64,000 nt of DNA from Niveibacterium microcysteis. Its GTDB lineage: Bacteria > Pseudomonadota > Gammaproteobacteria > Burkholderiales > Rhodocyclaceae. Numbering within the stretch: the stretch's first letter is position 1; every line of letters begins with the position of its first letter. A model generated the notes under the pieces. It did no database searches and was not told the origin of the DNA. It worked only from the letters and a program-made list of their open reading frames with translations. Position numbers and translations under genes: made by a program. This document shows positions 42,698 to 52,488 of this stretch, one piece after another. The DNA is taken from NCBI RefSeq assembly GCF_017161445.1, contig NZ_CP071060.1, forward strand, positions 1-64,000, given 5' to 3'.

Positions 42698-45600
42698 CTA
42701 CATGTTCCTGCGGTACTGCCCGCCGACCTCGAACAGCGCATTCGTGATCTGGCCGAGCGAGCAGCAGCGCACGGCGTCCATCAGCACTGCGAACACGTTC
42801 TCGTCGTGGATCACCGCTTCCTTCAGCCGCGCGAGCATCGCAGGGGATTCGCCGGCATGGCTCGCATGGAAGCTGGCGAGGCGCGCGAGCTGCGACTGCT
42901 TTTCGTCTTCGGTTGAGCGCGCGAGTTCCAGCTTCTCCAGCACCGCATCGCCATGCGGATTGCGGAAGGTGTTCACGCCGACGATCGGGTAGCTGCCGTC
43001 GTGCTTCTTGTGCTCGTAGTAGAGCGACTCTTCCTGGATCTTGCCGCGCTGGTAGCCGGTCTCCATCGCGCCGAGCACGCCGCCGCGTGCAGCGATTGCT
43101 TCGAATTCCTTGAGCACCGCCTCCTCCACCAGATCGGTCAGCTCATCGATCAGGAAGCTGCCCTGGTTGGGGTTCTCGCACTTCGCCACACCCCACTCGC
43201 GGTTGATGATCAGTTGGATCGCCATCGCGCGGCGCACGCTGTCTTCGGTCGGCGTGGTGATCGCCTCGTCGAAGGCGTTGGTGTGCAGCGAGTTGCAGTT
43301 GTCGTAGATCGCGATCAGCGCCTGCAGCGTGGTGCGGATGTCGTTGAAGTCGATCTCCTGCGCGTGCAGCGAGCGGCCGGAGGTCTGGATGTGGTACTTG
43401 AGCTTCTGGCTGCGCTCGTTGGCGCCGTACTTCTCGCGCATCGCCACCGCCCAGATGCGGCGCGCCACACGGCCCAGCACCGCGTACTCCGGGTCCATGC
43501 CGTTGCTGAAGAAGAAGCTCAGGTTCGGCGCGAAGTCGTCGATGTGCATGCCGCGCGCCAGATAGGCCTCGACATAGGTGAAGCCGTTCGCGAGCGTGAA
43601 GGCGAGCTGCGAGATCGGGTTCGCGCCGGCCTCGGCGATGTGATAGCCGCTGATCGACACCGAGTAGAAGTTGCGCACATCGTGCTCGACGAAGTACTGC
43701 TGGATGTCGCCCATCACCTTCAGCGAGAACTCGGTCGAGAAGATGCAGGTGTTCTGGCCCTGGTCTTCCTTCAGGATGTCGGCCTGCACCGTGCCGCGCA
43801 CGGTGGCCAGTGTCCAGGCGCGGATCTTCTCGATCTCGTCCTCGGTCGGAACGCGCCCGTTGTCCGCCTCGAACTTCTCCAGCTGCTGGGCTATCGCCGC
43901 GTTCAGGTACATCGCAAGAATCGTCGGCGCCGGCCCGTTGATCGTCATCGACACGCTGGTGTTCGGCGCGCAGAGGTCGAAGCCCGAGTACAGCACCTTC
44001 AGATCGTCCAGCGTCGCGATCGACACGCCGGAGTTGCCGACCTTGCCGTAGATGTCCGGCCGCAGGTCGGGGTCATTGCCGTACAGCGTCACTGAGTCGA
44101 AGGCGGTGGAAAGCCGCTTGGCCGGCATGCCTTCGCTGAGCAGCTTGAAGCGGCGATTGGTGCGGAAGGCATCGCCCTCGCCGGCGAACATCCGCGTCGG
44201 GTCTTCATTCTCGCGCTTGAACGCGAACACGCCGGCGGTGTAGGGATAGGCGCCGGGCAGGTTCTCGCGCATCAGGAAGCGCAGCAGCTCGTCGTGGTCT
44301 TCATACTTCGGCAGCGACACCTTGCGGATGAAGTTGCCGGAAAGGGTTTCGGACACCAGCCGGGTGCGGATCTCCTTGTCGCGGATCTTCACGACGTACT
44401 CGTCGCCGGCGTAGGACGCCGCCACCTGCGGCCAGTCTGCGAGCAGCTTCTTCTCGTGCGCGCCGAGCTGCGCATCGCGCTCGGCGATCAGCTCGTCCAG
44501 ATCGGCCGCCTTGCCGCAGGCGGCCGCCATCGCCTTTGCTGCGGCCAGCTGCTGGCGTTCGCGCGCGACGCGGCTCTGCGTGGCAACGCGCTTGTGGTAG
44601 CCGCGCAGCGTGTCCGAAATCTCCGCGAGGTAGCGGCTGCGCTCCGGCGGCACGATCGGCGTCTGGTGCGTCGAGTGGCGCACATGCACGACCGGCAGGC
44701 GGCCCGCTTCGAAATGCAGGCCCAGCCCCTGCAGTGCGTCGCGCACCGCCTGGTACAGCGCGGTCACGCCGTCGTCGTTGAAACGGCTCGCCTGGGTGCC
44801 GAACACCGGCATCTCGTGCGGGCGCTGGTTGAAGGCCTCGCGGTTGCGCTGCACCTGCTTGGCCACATCGCGCAGCGCATCGGCCGCGCCCTTGCGGTCG
44901 AACTTGTTGATCGCGACGAAGTCGGCGAAGTCCAGCATGTCGATCTTCTCGAGCTGGCTCGCAGCGCCGAACTCCGGCGTCATCACATACAGCGACTTGT
45001 CGACATGCGGCACCACCGCCGCATCGCCCTGGCCGATGCCGGAGGTCTCCACGATCACCAGATCGAATCCGGCGAGCTTGCAGGCGGCAATCACCTCGGG
45101 CAGCGCGGCGGAGATCTCGCTACCCGTATCCCGTGTTGCCAGCGAGCGCATGTAGATGTTGGCGTGCTCGATTGCGTTCATGCGGATGCGGTCGCCGAGC
45201 AGCGCCCCGCCGGTGCGTTTGCGCGAAGGGTCGACCGCGATCACCGCAATCTTCATGCGGTCGCCCTGATCGAGGCGGAAGCGGCGGATCAGCTCGTCGG
45301 TCAGCGAACTCTTGCCCGAGCCGCCGGTGCCGGTGATGCCCAGGCGCGGTGTGGTCAGAGATTCGGCTTCGCGCAGGATCGCCTCGCGCACGGCCGGCGC
45401 GGCGGAGCCCGCCTCCAGCGCGGTGATCGTGCGCGCCAGCAGGCGCCGGTCGCCACCGCGCAGCCCGGCGAGCAGCGCGTCGGTATCGGTCGGCAGCTCG
45501 CGCGCGATCTCGAAATCCGCCTTCGCCACCACGTCGTTGATCATGCCCTGCAGGCCCAGCGCGGCGCCGTCTTCCGGCGAGTAGATCCGCGTCACGCCGT

Positions 45601-45964
45601 AGTCCATCAGCTCGCGCGCCTCGGCCGGCACGATCACGCCACCGCCACCGCCGAACACCTTGATATGCCCCGCGCCCGCCTCGCGCAGCAGGTCGACCAT
45701 GTATTTGAAGAACTCGACATGCCCGCCCTGGTACGAGGTGATCGCGATGCCCTGCACATCCTCCTGCAGCGCCGCGTTCACGATCTCGCCGACCGAGCGG
45801 TTGTGGCCCAGGTGGATCACCTCGCATCCGGTCGCCTGCAGCAGCCGCCGCATGATGTTGATCGAGGCGTCGTGGCCGTCGAACAGTGCCGCGGCGGTGA
45901 CGAAGCGGACACGGTGCTTCGTCTTGTACGGGGCCAATTGGGTGTGGACGCGCGGGTCGGTCAT
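42698..45964 (-). CDS. icmF: Fused isobutyryl-CoA mutase (IcmF)
   Basis: 1088 residues, the layout of IcmF: an N-terminal cobalamin-binding domain with [15 protein letters not shown] (His31 as axial ligand), a central G3E/MeaB-like GTPase chaperone with Walker [16 protein letters not shown] near 212-226, and the C-terminal mutase TIM barrel with [25 protein letters not shown]. It interconverts isobutyryl-CoA and n-butyryl-CoA (some relatives use pivalyl-CoA) with adenosylcobalamin. The fused GTPase loads and protects the cofactor. Only an AraC-type regulator is adjacent; no CoA ligase, dehydrogenase or cobalamin gene lies in the window. Substrate specificity cannot be read from the sequence alone. 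Confidence 0.95.
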   Translation of the reverse strand: MTDPRVHTQLAPYKTKHRVRFVTAAALFDGHDASINIMRRLLQATGCEVIHLGHNRSVGEIVNAALQEDVQGIAITSYQGGHVEFFKYMVDLLREAGAGHIKVFGGGGGVIVPAEARELMDYGVTRIYSPEDGAALGLQGMINDVVAKADFEIARELPTDTDALLAGLRGGDRRLLARTITALEAGSAAPAVREAILREAESLTTPRLGITGTGGSGKSSLTDELIRRFRLDQGDRMKIAVIAVDPSRKRTGGALLGDRIRMNAIEHANIYMRSLATRDTGSEISAALPEVIAACKLAGFDLVIVETSGIGQGDAAVVPHVDKSLYVMTPEFGAASQLEKIDMLDFADFVAINKFDRKGAADALRDVAKQVQRNREAFNQRPHEMPVFGTQASRFNDDGVTALYQAVRDALQGLGLHFEAGRLPVVHVRHSTHQTPIVPPERSRYLAEISDTLRGYHKRVATQSRVARERQQLAAAKAMAAACGKAADLDELIAERDAQLGAHEKKLLADWPQVAASYAGDEYVVKIRDKEIRTRLVSETLSGNFIRKVSLPKYEDHDELLRFLMRENLPGAYPYTAGVFAFKRENEDPTRMFAGEGDAFRTNRRFKLLSEGMPAKRLSTAFDSVTLYGNDPDLRPDIYGKVGNSGVSIATLDDLKVLYSGFDLCAPNTSVSMTINGPAPTILAMYLNAAIAQQLEKFEADNGRVPTEDEIEKIRAWTLATVRGTVQADILKEDQGQNTCIFSTEFSLKVMGDIQQYFVEHDVRNFYSVSISGYHIAEAGANPISQLAFTLANGFTYVEAYLARGMHIDDFAPNLSFFFSNGMDPEYAVLGRVARRIWAVAMREKYGANERSQKLKYHIQTSGRSLHAQEIDFNDIRTTLQALIAIYDNCNSLHTNAFDEAITTPTEDSVRRAMAIQLIINREWGVAKCENPNQGSFLIDELTDLVEEAVLKEFEAIAARGGVLGAMETGYQRGKIQEESLYYEHKKHDGSYPIVGVNTFRNPHGDAVLEKLELARSTEDEKQSQLARLASFHASHAGESPAMLARLKEAVIHDENVFAVLMDAVRCCSLGQITNALFEVGGQYRRNM

Positions 45965-46105
45965 CGGTGTTCTCCAGTGCCCGCATCGTGAAGAATCGGC
46001 GGGCTTCCTGTGAAAGTAGCCGCCCGCACATCGCAGTGCCAGTGCCGGATTGGCCGCCTATCGTGCAAACTCCGCCAATCGCTTTCGCGCTTCAGTTGGC
46101 TTGTC

Positions 46106-47161
46106 ATGCACGCGACAAATTCCGAACTTTCGCCGCCCTCGCGCGCCACCGTGGCGATCGGCTTCGTGCTGGGCATGCTGGCGGGCGCGTCGGCCCAGGG
46201 TCGCGATCCAGAGCAGCTTGCCGCCGAAGTCGGCATCGACGCGGCCCTGCTGGCCGACCCCGCGGCCCGCGTACCCCTGGCCCACTACGCCGCGCTCTAC
46301 AACCATGTCGCGGCCACGCTCGACGACGAAGCCTTCGGGCTGTTCCCCCAGCCGATGCGGGTGGGCAGTTTTGAATTCCTGTGCCGGGGTGTGCTGAGCG
46401 CCGCGACGCTGGGCGAAGCGCTGGCGCGCGCGGTGCGCTTCCTGCGGCTGGTGCTGCCCGATGTGTCGATCACGGTGGCGCGAAGCGGCGAACACGCGCA
46501 GCTCACGATCAGCGAGCGCCAACCCTTTGCGGTGGACCGCGTGTTCAGCTTCGAATGGCTGCTGCGCCTGCTGCACGGGCTGTCGTGCTGGCTGGTGGGG
46601 CGCGGCATCGCGCTCGACGCGGTGGACTTCCCCTACCCGCCCCCGGCACATGTCGCCGACTACACGCTGATCTACACCGCGCAAAGCCGCTTCGCCGCGC
46701 CCGGCGATTCACCGGATACGCCGTTGGTGGCTCACTTCGCCGCCAACCTGCTCGATCTGCCCCTGCGGCGCGACGAAGCCGCGCTCGCCCGCTTCCTCGC
46801 CGGCGGGCCGGGGCGGCTCACCACCCTCTACCGGCGCGACCGCGAAATGGTCACCCGCGTGCGCGACCTGCTGCGCGAAGCCCTGCCCGAGCTCCCCACG
46901 CTCGAAACCGTGGCCGCCCGCCTGCACCTCTCCCCCCGCACCCTCGCGCGCCGGCTCGAAGCCGAAGCTTCCAGCTTCCGCGCCATCCGCGAAGCCCTGC
47001 GCCGCGACCTCGCGCTCGCACGCCTAGGGCAGACCGACGTGCCGGTCGCTACGCTCGCCGCCGAACTCGGCTACGCCGAACCTTCCGCCTTCTTCCGCGC
47101 GTTTGTCGGGTGGACTGGGCAATCGCCGAGTGCTTGGCGGCGGGGGCGTCGGCTTGGTTGA
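46106..47161 (+). CDS. AraC family transcriptional regulator
   Basis: 351 residues. An N-terminal effector region of the arabinose-binding-like (OruR/ArgR-type, PF12625) class starts near residue 15 and runs to about 200. The C-terminal AraC helix-turn-helix pair occupies about 255-345, with VAARLHLSPRTLARRLEAEASSFRAIREALRRDLA, then LGYAEPSAFFRAFVGWTGQSPSAWRR. It is divergent from icmF with a 141-bp gap, so it is the likely activator of icmF in response to a branched-chain or fatty acid derivative. ATG 46106 was selected; the frame is open upstream to 46010 but reaches into the icmF promoter. Confidence 0.88.
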   Translation: MHATNSELSPPSRATVAIGFVLGMLAGASAQGRDPEQLAAEVGIDAALLADPAARVPLAHYAALYNHVAATLDDEAFGLFPQPMRVGSFEFLCRGVLSAATLGEALARAVRFLRLVLPDVSITVARSGEHAQLTISERQPFAVDRVFSFEWLLRLLHGLSCWLVGRGIALDAVDFPYPPPAHVADYTLIYTAQSRFAAPGDSPDTPLVAHFAANLLDLPLRRDEAALARFLAGGPGRLTTLYRRDREMVTRVRDLLREALPELPTLETVAARLHLSPRTLARRLEAEASSFRAIREALRRDLALARLGQTDVPVATLAAELGYAEPSAFFRAFVGWTGQSPSAWRRGRRLG

Positions 47162-47618
47162 TTGCACGCCGCTGCGTCAGGCAGCGGACGCGGGAGAAAG
47201 TGATTGTCGGCCTTGATTCCTCGTGGTCTTGAGGGTCCGACCTACATCGGACGAACGGATATCAATGAATTGCACGTGTCGGCGTGGTCATAGTGTCAAC
47301 TACAAGGCTGGCAACAAATAATTCGCCTGCTAAGTGGGCTTCGTGCCCCTTTTCAAACCCCGGATAGCGTAGAGATACGTGATGAGATACGTCACGACGA
47401 TAAGGTGATACAGGCGATACTGCATTTCCACGTCAAGCCATTGGTTTGAAGCGACATCTGTCTCGCAAGATTGATAGCCCAAATCTGAGTATTGACGTGT
47501 TCTTGTTGTCTCACCTACCTGTCGTTGCTAAAAAAGCGGACTGCTCACTGACTGGGTGTTTGCACTCCGGCAGAATTTCCGGAGAATTGGATGTATCGAA
47601 AACCCTCCCCGAAACACC
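47162..47618. other. Intergenic stretch before the unknown two-gene module
   Basis: About 460 bp, less GC-rich than either side. It contains a CCGGCAGAATTTCCGGAG stretch near 47571 and no recognisable gene. It may mark the left edge of an inserted segment. Confidence 0.4.
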
Positions 47619-48320
47619 ATGACAACCGTACCCGATCCGCTCCCCGTCGTACCACCGGCGCCACCGCAAAGCCCGGTCCAGGCAGCAGTTGCGGCCGTCG
47701 TTCCGCCTGCGCCGCTGGAGGCGACGGCCGCCTCGCTCTTGGCCTCGACCATCGAGGCGCCGAACGTCAGGCAAGCGCAGAAGAAGGGCGAGAAAGCCAA
47801 GCAGACGAACATTGATCTGCGAAAGGTGCATTGGGCCGACGTGAAGGACGAAGACATCTGGCTGCTGAGCAACGAGCACAAGCGCTTCGGCTTCGCCCAA
47901 GTCCCGCGCACGCTGTCGCTGGTCATCAACATCATCAACGACATCGCCAAGAAGAAGTATGGCAAGGCGATTCCTGCGGGCAAGACATATTTCGCCCTCT
48001 GGTTGCATCACTACGGCGAGGGCCTTGTGCGGATCGCGAGCGAGGCGCAGATCGCGTACGAGGCGGGTTACGGCGGCCAGCGGAACGTGTCGACCTTCCG
48101 CCAGCACATGGAGGTGCTGAAGGAAATCGGGTTCGTCGACTTCCGCAAGGGCGTGAAGGGACCCATGCACTACGTGCTCCTGTTGAACCCGTACAACGTG
48201 ATGAAACGCCTCCGCGACGAGAAGGACGAAACTGGCGAAAAACTCGTCTCGGATGAACAGTACGCGGCGCTGGTCGAGCGCGTGAATGACATCGGCTCAC
48301 GCAGCGAACTCGGGGAGTGA
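47619..48320 (+). CDS. Conserved-looking protein of unknown function, possible winged-helix
   Basis: 233 residues from ATG 47619. A Pro/Ala-rich N-terminus (about 1-60) precedes a compact domain (about 75-210) with WADVKDEDIWLLSNEHKRFG, FAQVPRTLSLVINIINDI, YFALWLHHYGEGLVRIASEA and GGQRNVSTFRQHMEVLKEIGFVDFR. The last part reads like a winged-helix unit as in plasmid or element replication and regulator proteins, but that is only an impression. A GTG at 47556 would add 21 residues. It is directly followed, 2 bp after the stop, by a small membrane protein gene. Confidence 0.55.
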   Translation: MTTVPDPLPVVPPAPPQSPVQAAVAAVVPPAPLEATAASLLASTIEAPNVRQAQKKGEKAKQTNIDLRKVHWADVKDEDIWLLSNEHKRFGFAQVPRTLSLVINIINDIAKKKYGKAIPAGKTYFALWLHHYGEGLVRIASEAQIAYEAGYGGQRNVSTFRQHMEVLKEIGFVDFRKGVKGPMHYVLLLNPYNVMKRLRDEKDETGEKLVSDEQYAALVERVNDIGSRSELGE

Positions 48321-48322
48321 CC

Positions 48323-48568
48323 ATGCAGCGGAACGTGATCGAAGAGTTCTACCGCGAGCTCGAGGCGACCGACGAGGCGTACATCCGCAAGCGGCTGCGG
48401 ACCAATGGTTATTCCGGCTGGAAGATCAAGCACGTGAAGCAGTTCCTCGAAGGCAAGGACGCTGCACGGGCCGAGCATCGCGCCAAGTGGATGACTCGCT
48501 GGACCATGATCGGATCGGTCGGCGCGGTCGGCGCGGCCCTCGTTGCCGCGTTCGCGCTGTTGCGTTAG
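48323..48568 (+). CDS. Small protein with C-terminal transmembrane helix
   Basis: 81 residues. A charged helical part (IEEFYRELEATDEAYIRKRLRTNGYSGWKIKHVKQFLEGKD) is followed by one transmembrane helix (MIGSVGAVGAALVAAFALL) at the very C-terminus. It starts 3 bases after the stop of the upstream gene with GGGGAG 12 bp before, so both form one transcription unit. Family not recognised; it may be the membrane partner of the upstream protein. Confidence 0.6.
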   Translation: MQRNVIEEFYRELEATDEAYIRKRLRTNGYSGWKIKHVKQFLEGKDAARAEHRAKWMTRWTMIGSVGAVGAALVAAFALLR

Positions 48569-48927
48569 GCGTTTGTTCCTAAGAAATCGATTGCCTCGTT
48601 TGGGTCCAGTGTCGCGAGTCACCGCGGGCGTACTGGTTGTCCGGCCCCTGCTGAACCGCGAACGTCGCGTGAGCGGCCCTCATCTGTCTTTCGGCTCGGC
48701 AACCTAGATGGCGGGCTTTTGCTGCAATGCTCACGTTGGCATGGAGAGACCGAACGACAGCAGCTGGTCGGATCCGCGCGCACATCAGACTGCAAAGCCG
48801 ACGTTCCCGTGCTCACGGGGCACGATCACATGAATGTCGGCTAAGGCCGCCCTGTTGTCGGATCGGCCATCGCTAATCTGACGATGCCAAGCGACTATCC
48901 GCAAACCGAGGGATTAGCCAATTCCGT
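48569..48927. other. Intergenic stretch after the unknown two-gene module
   Basis: About 360 bp without a convincing gene, terminator or repeat. With the left gap it frames the two-gene module and could represent the right edge of an insertion; I saw no target-site duplication. Confidence 0.35.
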
Positions 48928-49779
48928 CTAAAGGTGCCGCGCAACGTCAGAAGCCCTGCCACCCGCCGGCAGACGCAAGTAGGGCAAATCCACGCTCGGT
49001 ACAAAGCCGAGCTTCTGCGCGAGCCGCCATGAGCCGGTGTTCTGTTTGCGGCAGGACCACACGGGGGTGAGTCCGGTTTGCAGGCAGTGGTCGATCAGGG
49101 CGATGGCGGTGGCGAGGGCGTGGCCCTGGTGGCGGTGGTCGGGGTGGGTTTCGATGCCGATTTCGAGTTGGTCGTCGAACACGAAGGATGCAAAGGCGCA
49201 GGCGGCGACTTGCCCGCCGGCGATGCTGCAGTAGCCGGTGCCTTCGCGCTGGAACTGGGCGGCATCGCGCCAGAAGCGGCGAGGCGCGACGCTGAAATCG
49301 ATGCGGTCGAACAGCGCTGCGTCGATCTCGACGACCGGATGCCGGGCGCAGAGGCCGGCGCGTGCTTGGGCATAGCGCGCGGCATTGAAGCGGAAGTTGG
49401 TGCGGGTGAACAGCTGCGGGGCGTCGCCCCCCGGCGTGGCGCTGCTAGGCGTGGGCGGGAGGCCCAGCAAGGCGACGAGGGCATCGGCCAGCGGCGGCGG
49501 GCTGCACTGCAGCCATTCGTCCTCCGCTCGCGCGGCGCGTTCGCGCAGCGTGGCTTGGAGCGCGGCCGGGCTGGCCTGCGCGGCGTCGCCAAACAGCAGT
49601 GACATGCCGTAGGGGTGGGCGACCCAGACCAGCGCGGGTGCACCAGTGGCGTCGCGATGCACCCACACGCGGCCATCGACCTTGCGTTCGAGCACGCTGC
49701 GCGCGAACAGGTGGTTGATAGTCACTTGCCGCAGCATCGGCAGCAGGGCGGCGAACTGCGAGGGCCTCAGCGCTTCCAT
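48928..49779 (-). CDS. GNAT family N-acetyltransferase
   Basis: 283 residues. The C-terminal half is a GCN5-related acetyltransferase with the acetyl-CoA loop HPDHRHQGHALATAIALIDHCL (Q/R-x-x-G-x-A) and NTGSWRLAQKLGFV. The N-terminal half (NHLFARSVLERKVDGRVWVHRD) is typical of the PF12746-like GNAT group with an extra N-lobe. Substrate unknown. It lies 25 bp after the MocR-type regulator gene in the same direction, so it is probably co-transcribed with it. Confidence 0.82.
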   Translation of the reverse strand: MEALRPSQFAALLPMLRQVTINHLFARSVLERKVDGRVWVHRDATGAPALVWVAHPYGMSLLFGDAAQASPAALQATLRERAARAEDEWLQCSPPPLADALVALLGLPPTPSSATPGGDAPQLFTRTNFRFNAARYAQARAGLCARHPVVEIDAALFDRIDFSVAPRRFWRDAAQFQREGTGYCSIAGGQVAACAFASFVFDDQLEIGIETHPDHRHQGHALATAIALIDHCLQTGLTPVWSCRKQNTGSWRLAQKLGFVPSVDLPYLRLPAGGRASDVARHL

Positions 49780-49804
49780 GGTTCTTCCATTTCGATGTTC
49801 CGTG

Positions 49805-51271
49805 TCATGGGCGCCGAGCGCGGAGGACTTCGCCGATGCGCTGCACGCCGCGTTCGATGGCGGCTTCGTCGGCTTGCGCGATCGAGAGGCGGAAGGCCGC
49901 GCCGGCAGGCGTGTGGCCGGCCGGGTAGCAGCCGGCGCCGGGCGTGACGCGCACACCGGCGGCGGCGAGCGCGGCGATCAGCTCAGCTTCGTCTGCGTGG
50001 GTGCCGGCTTGGCCGCCATCCACTTCAACCCAGCACACATAGCCGCCTTGCGGCACGCTGCAGCGCACGCGCTCGCCAGTCAGCCAGGTGCGGGTGGCGC
50101 GGATCAGGCGCTGCATGCGGCGGCGGTATTCGGTGTGCAGGCGGCGCAGGTGGCGGTCGAACTCGCCGCTGGCGCACAGCTGCCACAGCGCAGCGGCCGG
50201 CAAGGCGCTGCCACCCAGATCGGCGGTGCCGCGGGTGGCGGCAAGGGCGGGGATCAGCGCGGGCGATGCGGCGATCCAGCCGACCCGCAGGCCGGGGAAC
50301 AGCAGCTTGGAGAAAGTGCCGACGTGGATGACGAGGCCCTGCCGATCGAGCGCCTTGAGTGGCGGCACCGCGCGGCCGAAGTACTTCATGTCTTCGGCGA
50401 AGCCGTCTTCGATGATCGGCAGCGCGTGCGTTTCGCACAGGCGCATCAGTTGCTCACGGTGCGCGATCGGGGTGGTGATGCCGGTGGGGTTCTGGAAGTT
50501 GGGCATCGTGTAGAGCGCGGCGGGCCGGTGTTGCGCGATCACCGCGCCGAGCGCGGCCAGATCAAGGCCGTCGTTGCGCATCGGCACGCCGATGGCGTTG
50601 GCGCCGTGCTGCGCGATCAATGCGTTGGCGCAGGCGTAGCCGGGCGCTTCCACCGCGACGTTTGCGCCCGGCGCGAGCAGCGTGCGGAAGACGAGGTCGA
50701 GCCCATGCTGGGCGCCGTTGCACAGCATCACCGAATCGGCGGTGACGGGTGCGCCGAGGCGGGCCATGCGCTCGGCGATCCACTGCCGCAGTGGTAAGTG
50801 GCCGAGTGGGCTGGGGTAGTCGAGCAGGCTGGCCGCGTCGTCCGCCAGTGCAAGTTTCATCGCGCGGCGCAGCGCATCCATCGGCGCCAGGCGCGGATCG
50901 GGCGCGAGGGGGCGGAAGTCGATGCCATCGCCCACTGCTTGCACCGATTGGGCCGGCGAGGTCGCGCTGCGCAAGCGCGATCCCCAATCGAAATGGCCAT
51001 CGCTGGTGCGGGCGGCATCCGTGGCCGCCGCGCGGGCACGTACCCGGGTGTAGCCGCCGGCGCTGCTTTCAACATGGCCCGAGGCCTGCAGTTGCGCGTA
51101 GGCGCGGCACACGGTGCTGCGATTCACGCCGAGCCGTTGCGCGAGCAAGCGTGTCGGGCTGAGGGCTTCGCCCGCTGCAAGCGCGCCGGCGTCGATGCGC
51201 GCGGCCAGCTGCTGCGCAATCTGCAGGTAGAGCGGCACGGCGCTGGCGCGGTCAAGGTTCAGGAGCAGCAT
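49805..51271 (-). CDS. MocR-type regulator: GntR helix-turn-helix fused to PLP aminotransferase fold
   Basis: 488 residues. Residues 1-75 are a GntR winged helix (PLYLQIAQQLAARIDAGALAAGEALSPTRLLAQRLGVNRSTVCRAYAQLQASG). From about 115 on it is a type I aminotransferase fold with the PLP lysine in VGTFSKLLFPGLRVGW, the Asn/Asp/Tyr pocket in YTMPNFQNPTG and IIEDGFAEDMKY. MocR proteins use PLP to sense amino-acid-derived effectors and usually control a divergent or adjacent gene. The start at MLLLNLDRASAVPLYLQ fits the family; upstream frame to 52039 is not family sequence. The GNAT gene just downstream is the likely target. Confidence 0.9.
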   Translation of the reverse strand: MLLLNLDRASAVPLYLQIAQQLAARIDAGALAAGEALSPTRLLAQRLGVNRSTVCRAYAQLQASGHVESSAGGYTRVRARAAATDAARTSDGHFDWGSRLRSATSPAQSVQAVGDGIDFRPLAPDPRLAPMDALRRAMKLALADDAASLLDYPSPLGHLPLRQWIAERMARLGAPVTADSVMLCNGAQHGLDLVFRTLLAPGANVAVEAPGYACANALIAQHGANAIGVPMRNDGLDLAALGAVIAQHRPAALYTMPNFQNPTGITTPIAHREQLMRLCETHALPIIEDGFAEDMKYFGRAVPPLKALDRQGLVIHVGTFSKLLFPGLRVGWIAASPALIPALAATRGTADLGGSALPAAALWQLCASGEFDRHLRRLHTEYRRRMQRLIRATRTWLTGERVRCSVPQGGYVCWVEVDGGQAGTHADEAELIAALAAAGVRVTPGAGCYPAGHTPAGAAFRLSIAQADEAAIERGVQRIGEVLRARRP

Positions 51272-51312
51272 GGTCGGCGGAAGCGGGAGAGTGGGCCCAT
51301 GCTGACACAGCG

Positions 51313-51366
51313 TTGGTTGGTGTGAACCACCCAATTTCGCCGCGTTTGATGCAACCAATTCGCCGG
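51313..51366. promoter_or_regulatory. Repeat-containing promoter region of the MocR-type gene
   Basis: A near-palindrome TTGGTTGGTGTGAACCACCC begins at 51313, and AACCA...AATTTCGCCG (51325-51342) recurs as AACCAATTCGCCG (51353-51365). MocR regulators typically bind such direct repeats near their own start, so this is a candidate operator; the start codon is 42 bp away. Confidence 0.4.
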
Positions 51367-51565
51367 TGTCGATGCCGGGCACTGATCCGCCGGCAGGGGC
51401 TGGTGTACCGCTCAAGCGATGTCGTGTCGGCAAGTGCACCGCGCGCTGGCGACAGGCATATAGTGGGGTTGTGCAGCAACAGGGTCCCTCGCCGTCCGCG
51501 CCGCGTGCGTGGCACCTGTGGCGAGCCGGTCGTGAGCAACGCAGCACAAGCGGAAGGAGTCCGTC

Positions 51566-51868
51566 ATGAGCACGCCCATCATTGACCCCGACATCGGGCC
51601 GGACAAAGGGCCCGAATCCGAGGAGATCCGCATCGTCGAACGCGCGGACGGGTTCTACTGGCTGGACCCCGGCTCGCTGGAGCAGTTCGGCCCCTTCGCC
51701 ACCTACGAGGAGGCGCTCGCCAATTCGGACTACGGCGCCAGCGACGACGATGAAGGCACGTCGCTGCGCGAGGCGGAGGATTCGCTGGGGCTCTCGGACT
51801 GGGTGGACCCGGACACCGGTCTGCCCGCCGAAGACCATGTTCCGCGTATCTCGGACGACGATTACTGA
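51566..51868 (+). CDS. Small acidic protein of unknown function
   Basis: 100 residues, strongly acidic with a DDDE cluster and a DDDY end. The core motif ADGFYWLDPGSLEQFGPFATYEEALA resembles short 'GPFATFEEA' proteins of betaproteobacteria of unknown role. ATG 51566 has GGAAGGAG upstream. No signal peptide or membrane helix, so it is probably cytoplasmic. Confidence 0.7.
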   Translation: MSTPIIDPDIGPDKGPESEEIRIVERADGFYWLDPGSLEQFGPFATYEEALANSDYGASDDDEGTSLREAEDSLGLSDWVDPDTGLPAEDHVPRISDDDY

Positions 51869-52016
51869 ACGCCCGCGACGACGTGACACGACAGCCCGGC
51901 GCGCGTTGCGCTCCGGCGCAGGGCTTGCGCTGAGCGCGCCTGCGCGGATGCCGGCGTAGTCCGGGTGGGCGGGCAGGCGGTGCCGGACGTGGCAGCGCTG
52001 ATGCAGCGGGTTGCTA

Positions 52017-52033
52017 TTGCAACATGGTTGCAA
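52017..52033. promoter_or_regulatory. Candidate Zur operator upstream of the zinc operon
   Basis: TTGCAACATGGTTGCAA is a perfect inverted repeat (7-bp arms, 3-bp centre) lying 15 bp before ATG 52048. Its position in front of a Fur-type gene that leads znu genes suggests autoregulation by zinc. It covers an upstream in-frame ATG (52024), which argues for 52048 as the true start. Confidence 0.6.
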
Positions 52034-52047
52034 ATACAATTGCGTTC

Positions 52048-52488
52048 ATGAAGGAAACGCAAGACATCTCCCGCCTGCTGCGCGAACGCGGCGCCCGCGT
52101 CACGCCGGCGCGGCTGCGTGTGCTCGCGCTGCTGCGCGGCGCCGAGCGCGGGCTCTCGCATCACGACGTTGAAAAAGCGCTCGACGACGGCACGCCGGTT
52201 GATCGCGTGACGCTCTACCGTGTGCTCGACTGGCTGGTCGAACAAGGCCTCGCTCACAAGACTGCGGACGAGCAACGCGTGTTCCGCTTCTCCGCTGCCA
52301 GCACGGGCGGCGAGCCGCACCAGGCGCATGCGCATTTCGTGTGCGACGACTGCGGCAAGGTGTTCTGCCTGGAAGATACGCCACGCGCCGCGCCACGCCT
52401 GCCGGCCGGATTTGCCAGCACGCAGGTCGAATTCGAGGTGCACGGCCACTGCGCGGCCTGCAATGTGCCGGTGGAGGCCCGCCGATGA
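52048..52488 (+). CDS. zur: Fur family regulator, probably the zinc sensor Zur
   Basis: 146 residues from ATG 52048. N-terminal winged helix (ISRLLRERGARVTPARLRVLALL ... DRVTLYRVLDWLVEQGLAH) and a C-terminal dimer domain with two CxxC pairs (Cys99/Cys102 in CDDCGK and Cys135/Cys138 in CAAC) for structural zinc, plus the His-rich PHQAHAHFVCDDC regulatory-site segment. The Zur rather than Fur assignment rests on the operon, which encodes ZnuA and ZnuB. A palindrome just upstream is a likely operator. The stop overlaps the next start by 4 bp. Confidence 0.85.
   Translation: MKETQDISRLLRERGARVTPARLRVLALLRGAERGLSHHDVEKALDDGTPVDRVTLYRVLDWLVEQGLAHKTADEQRVFRFSAASTGGEPHQAHAHFVCDDCGKVFCLEDTPRAAPRLPAGFASTQVEFEVHGHCAACNVPVEARR

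Noticed and set aside
44294..45991. A 565-codon + strand frame opposite icmF
   Set aside because: Same cause: antisense frame of a GC-rich gene, no recognisable motif, low-complexity composition.
52024..52047. Earlier ATG as start of the Fur-type gene
   Set aside because: It lies inside the perfect palindrome TTGCAACATGGTTGCAA, which is better explained as an operator; family members start near the later ATG.
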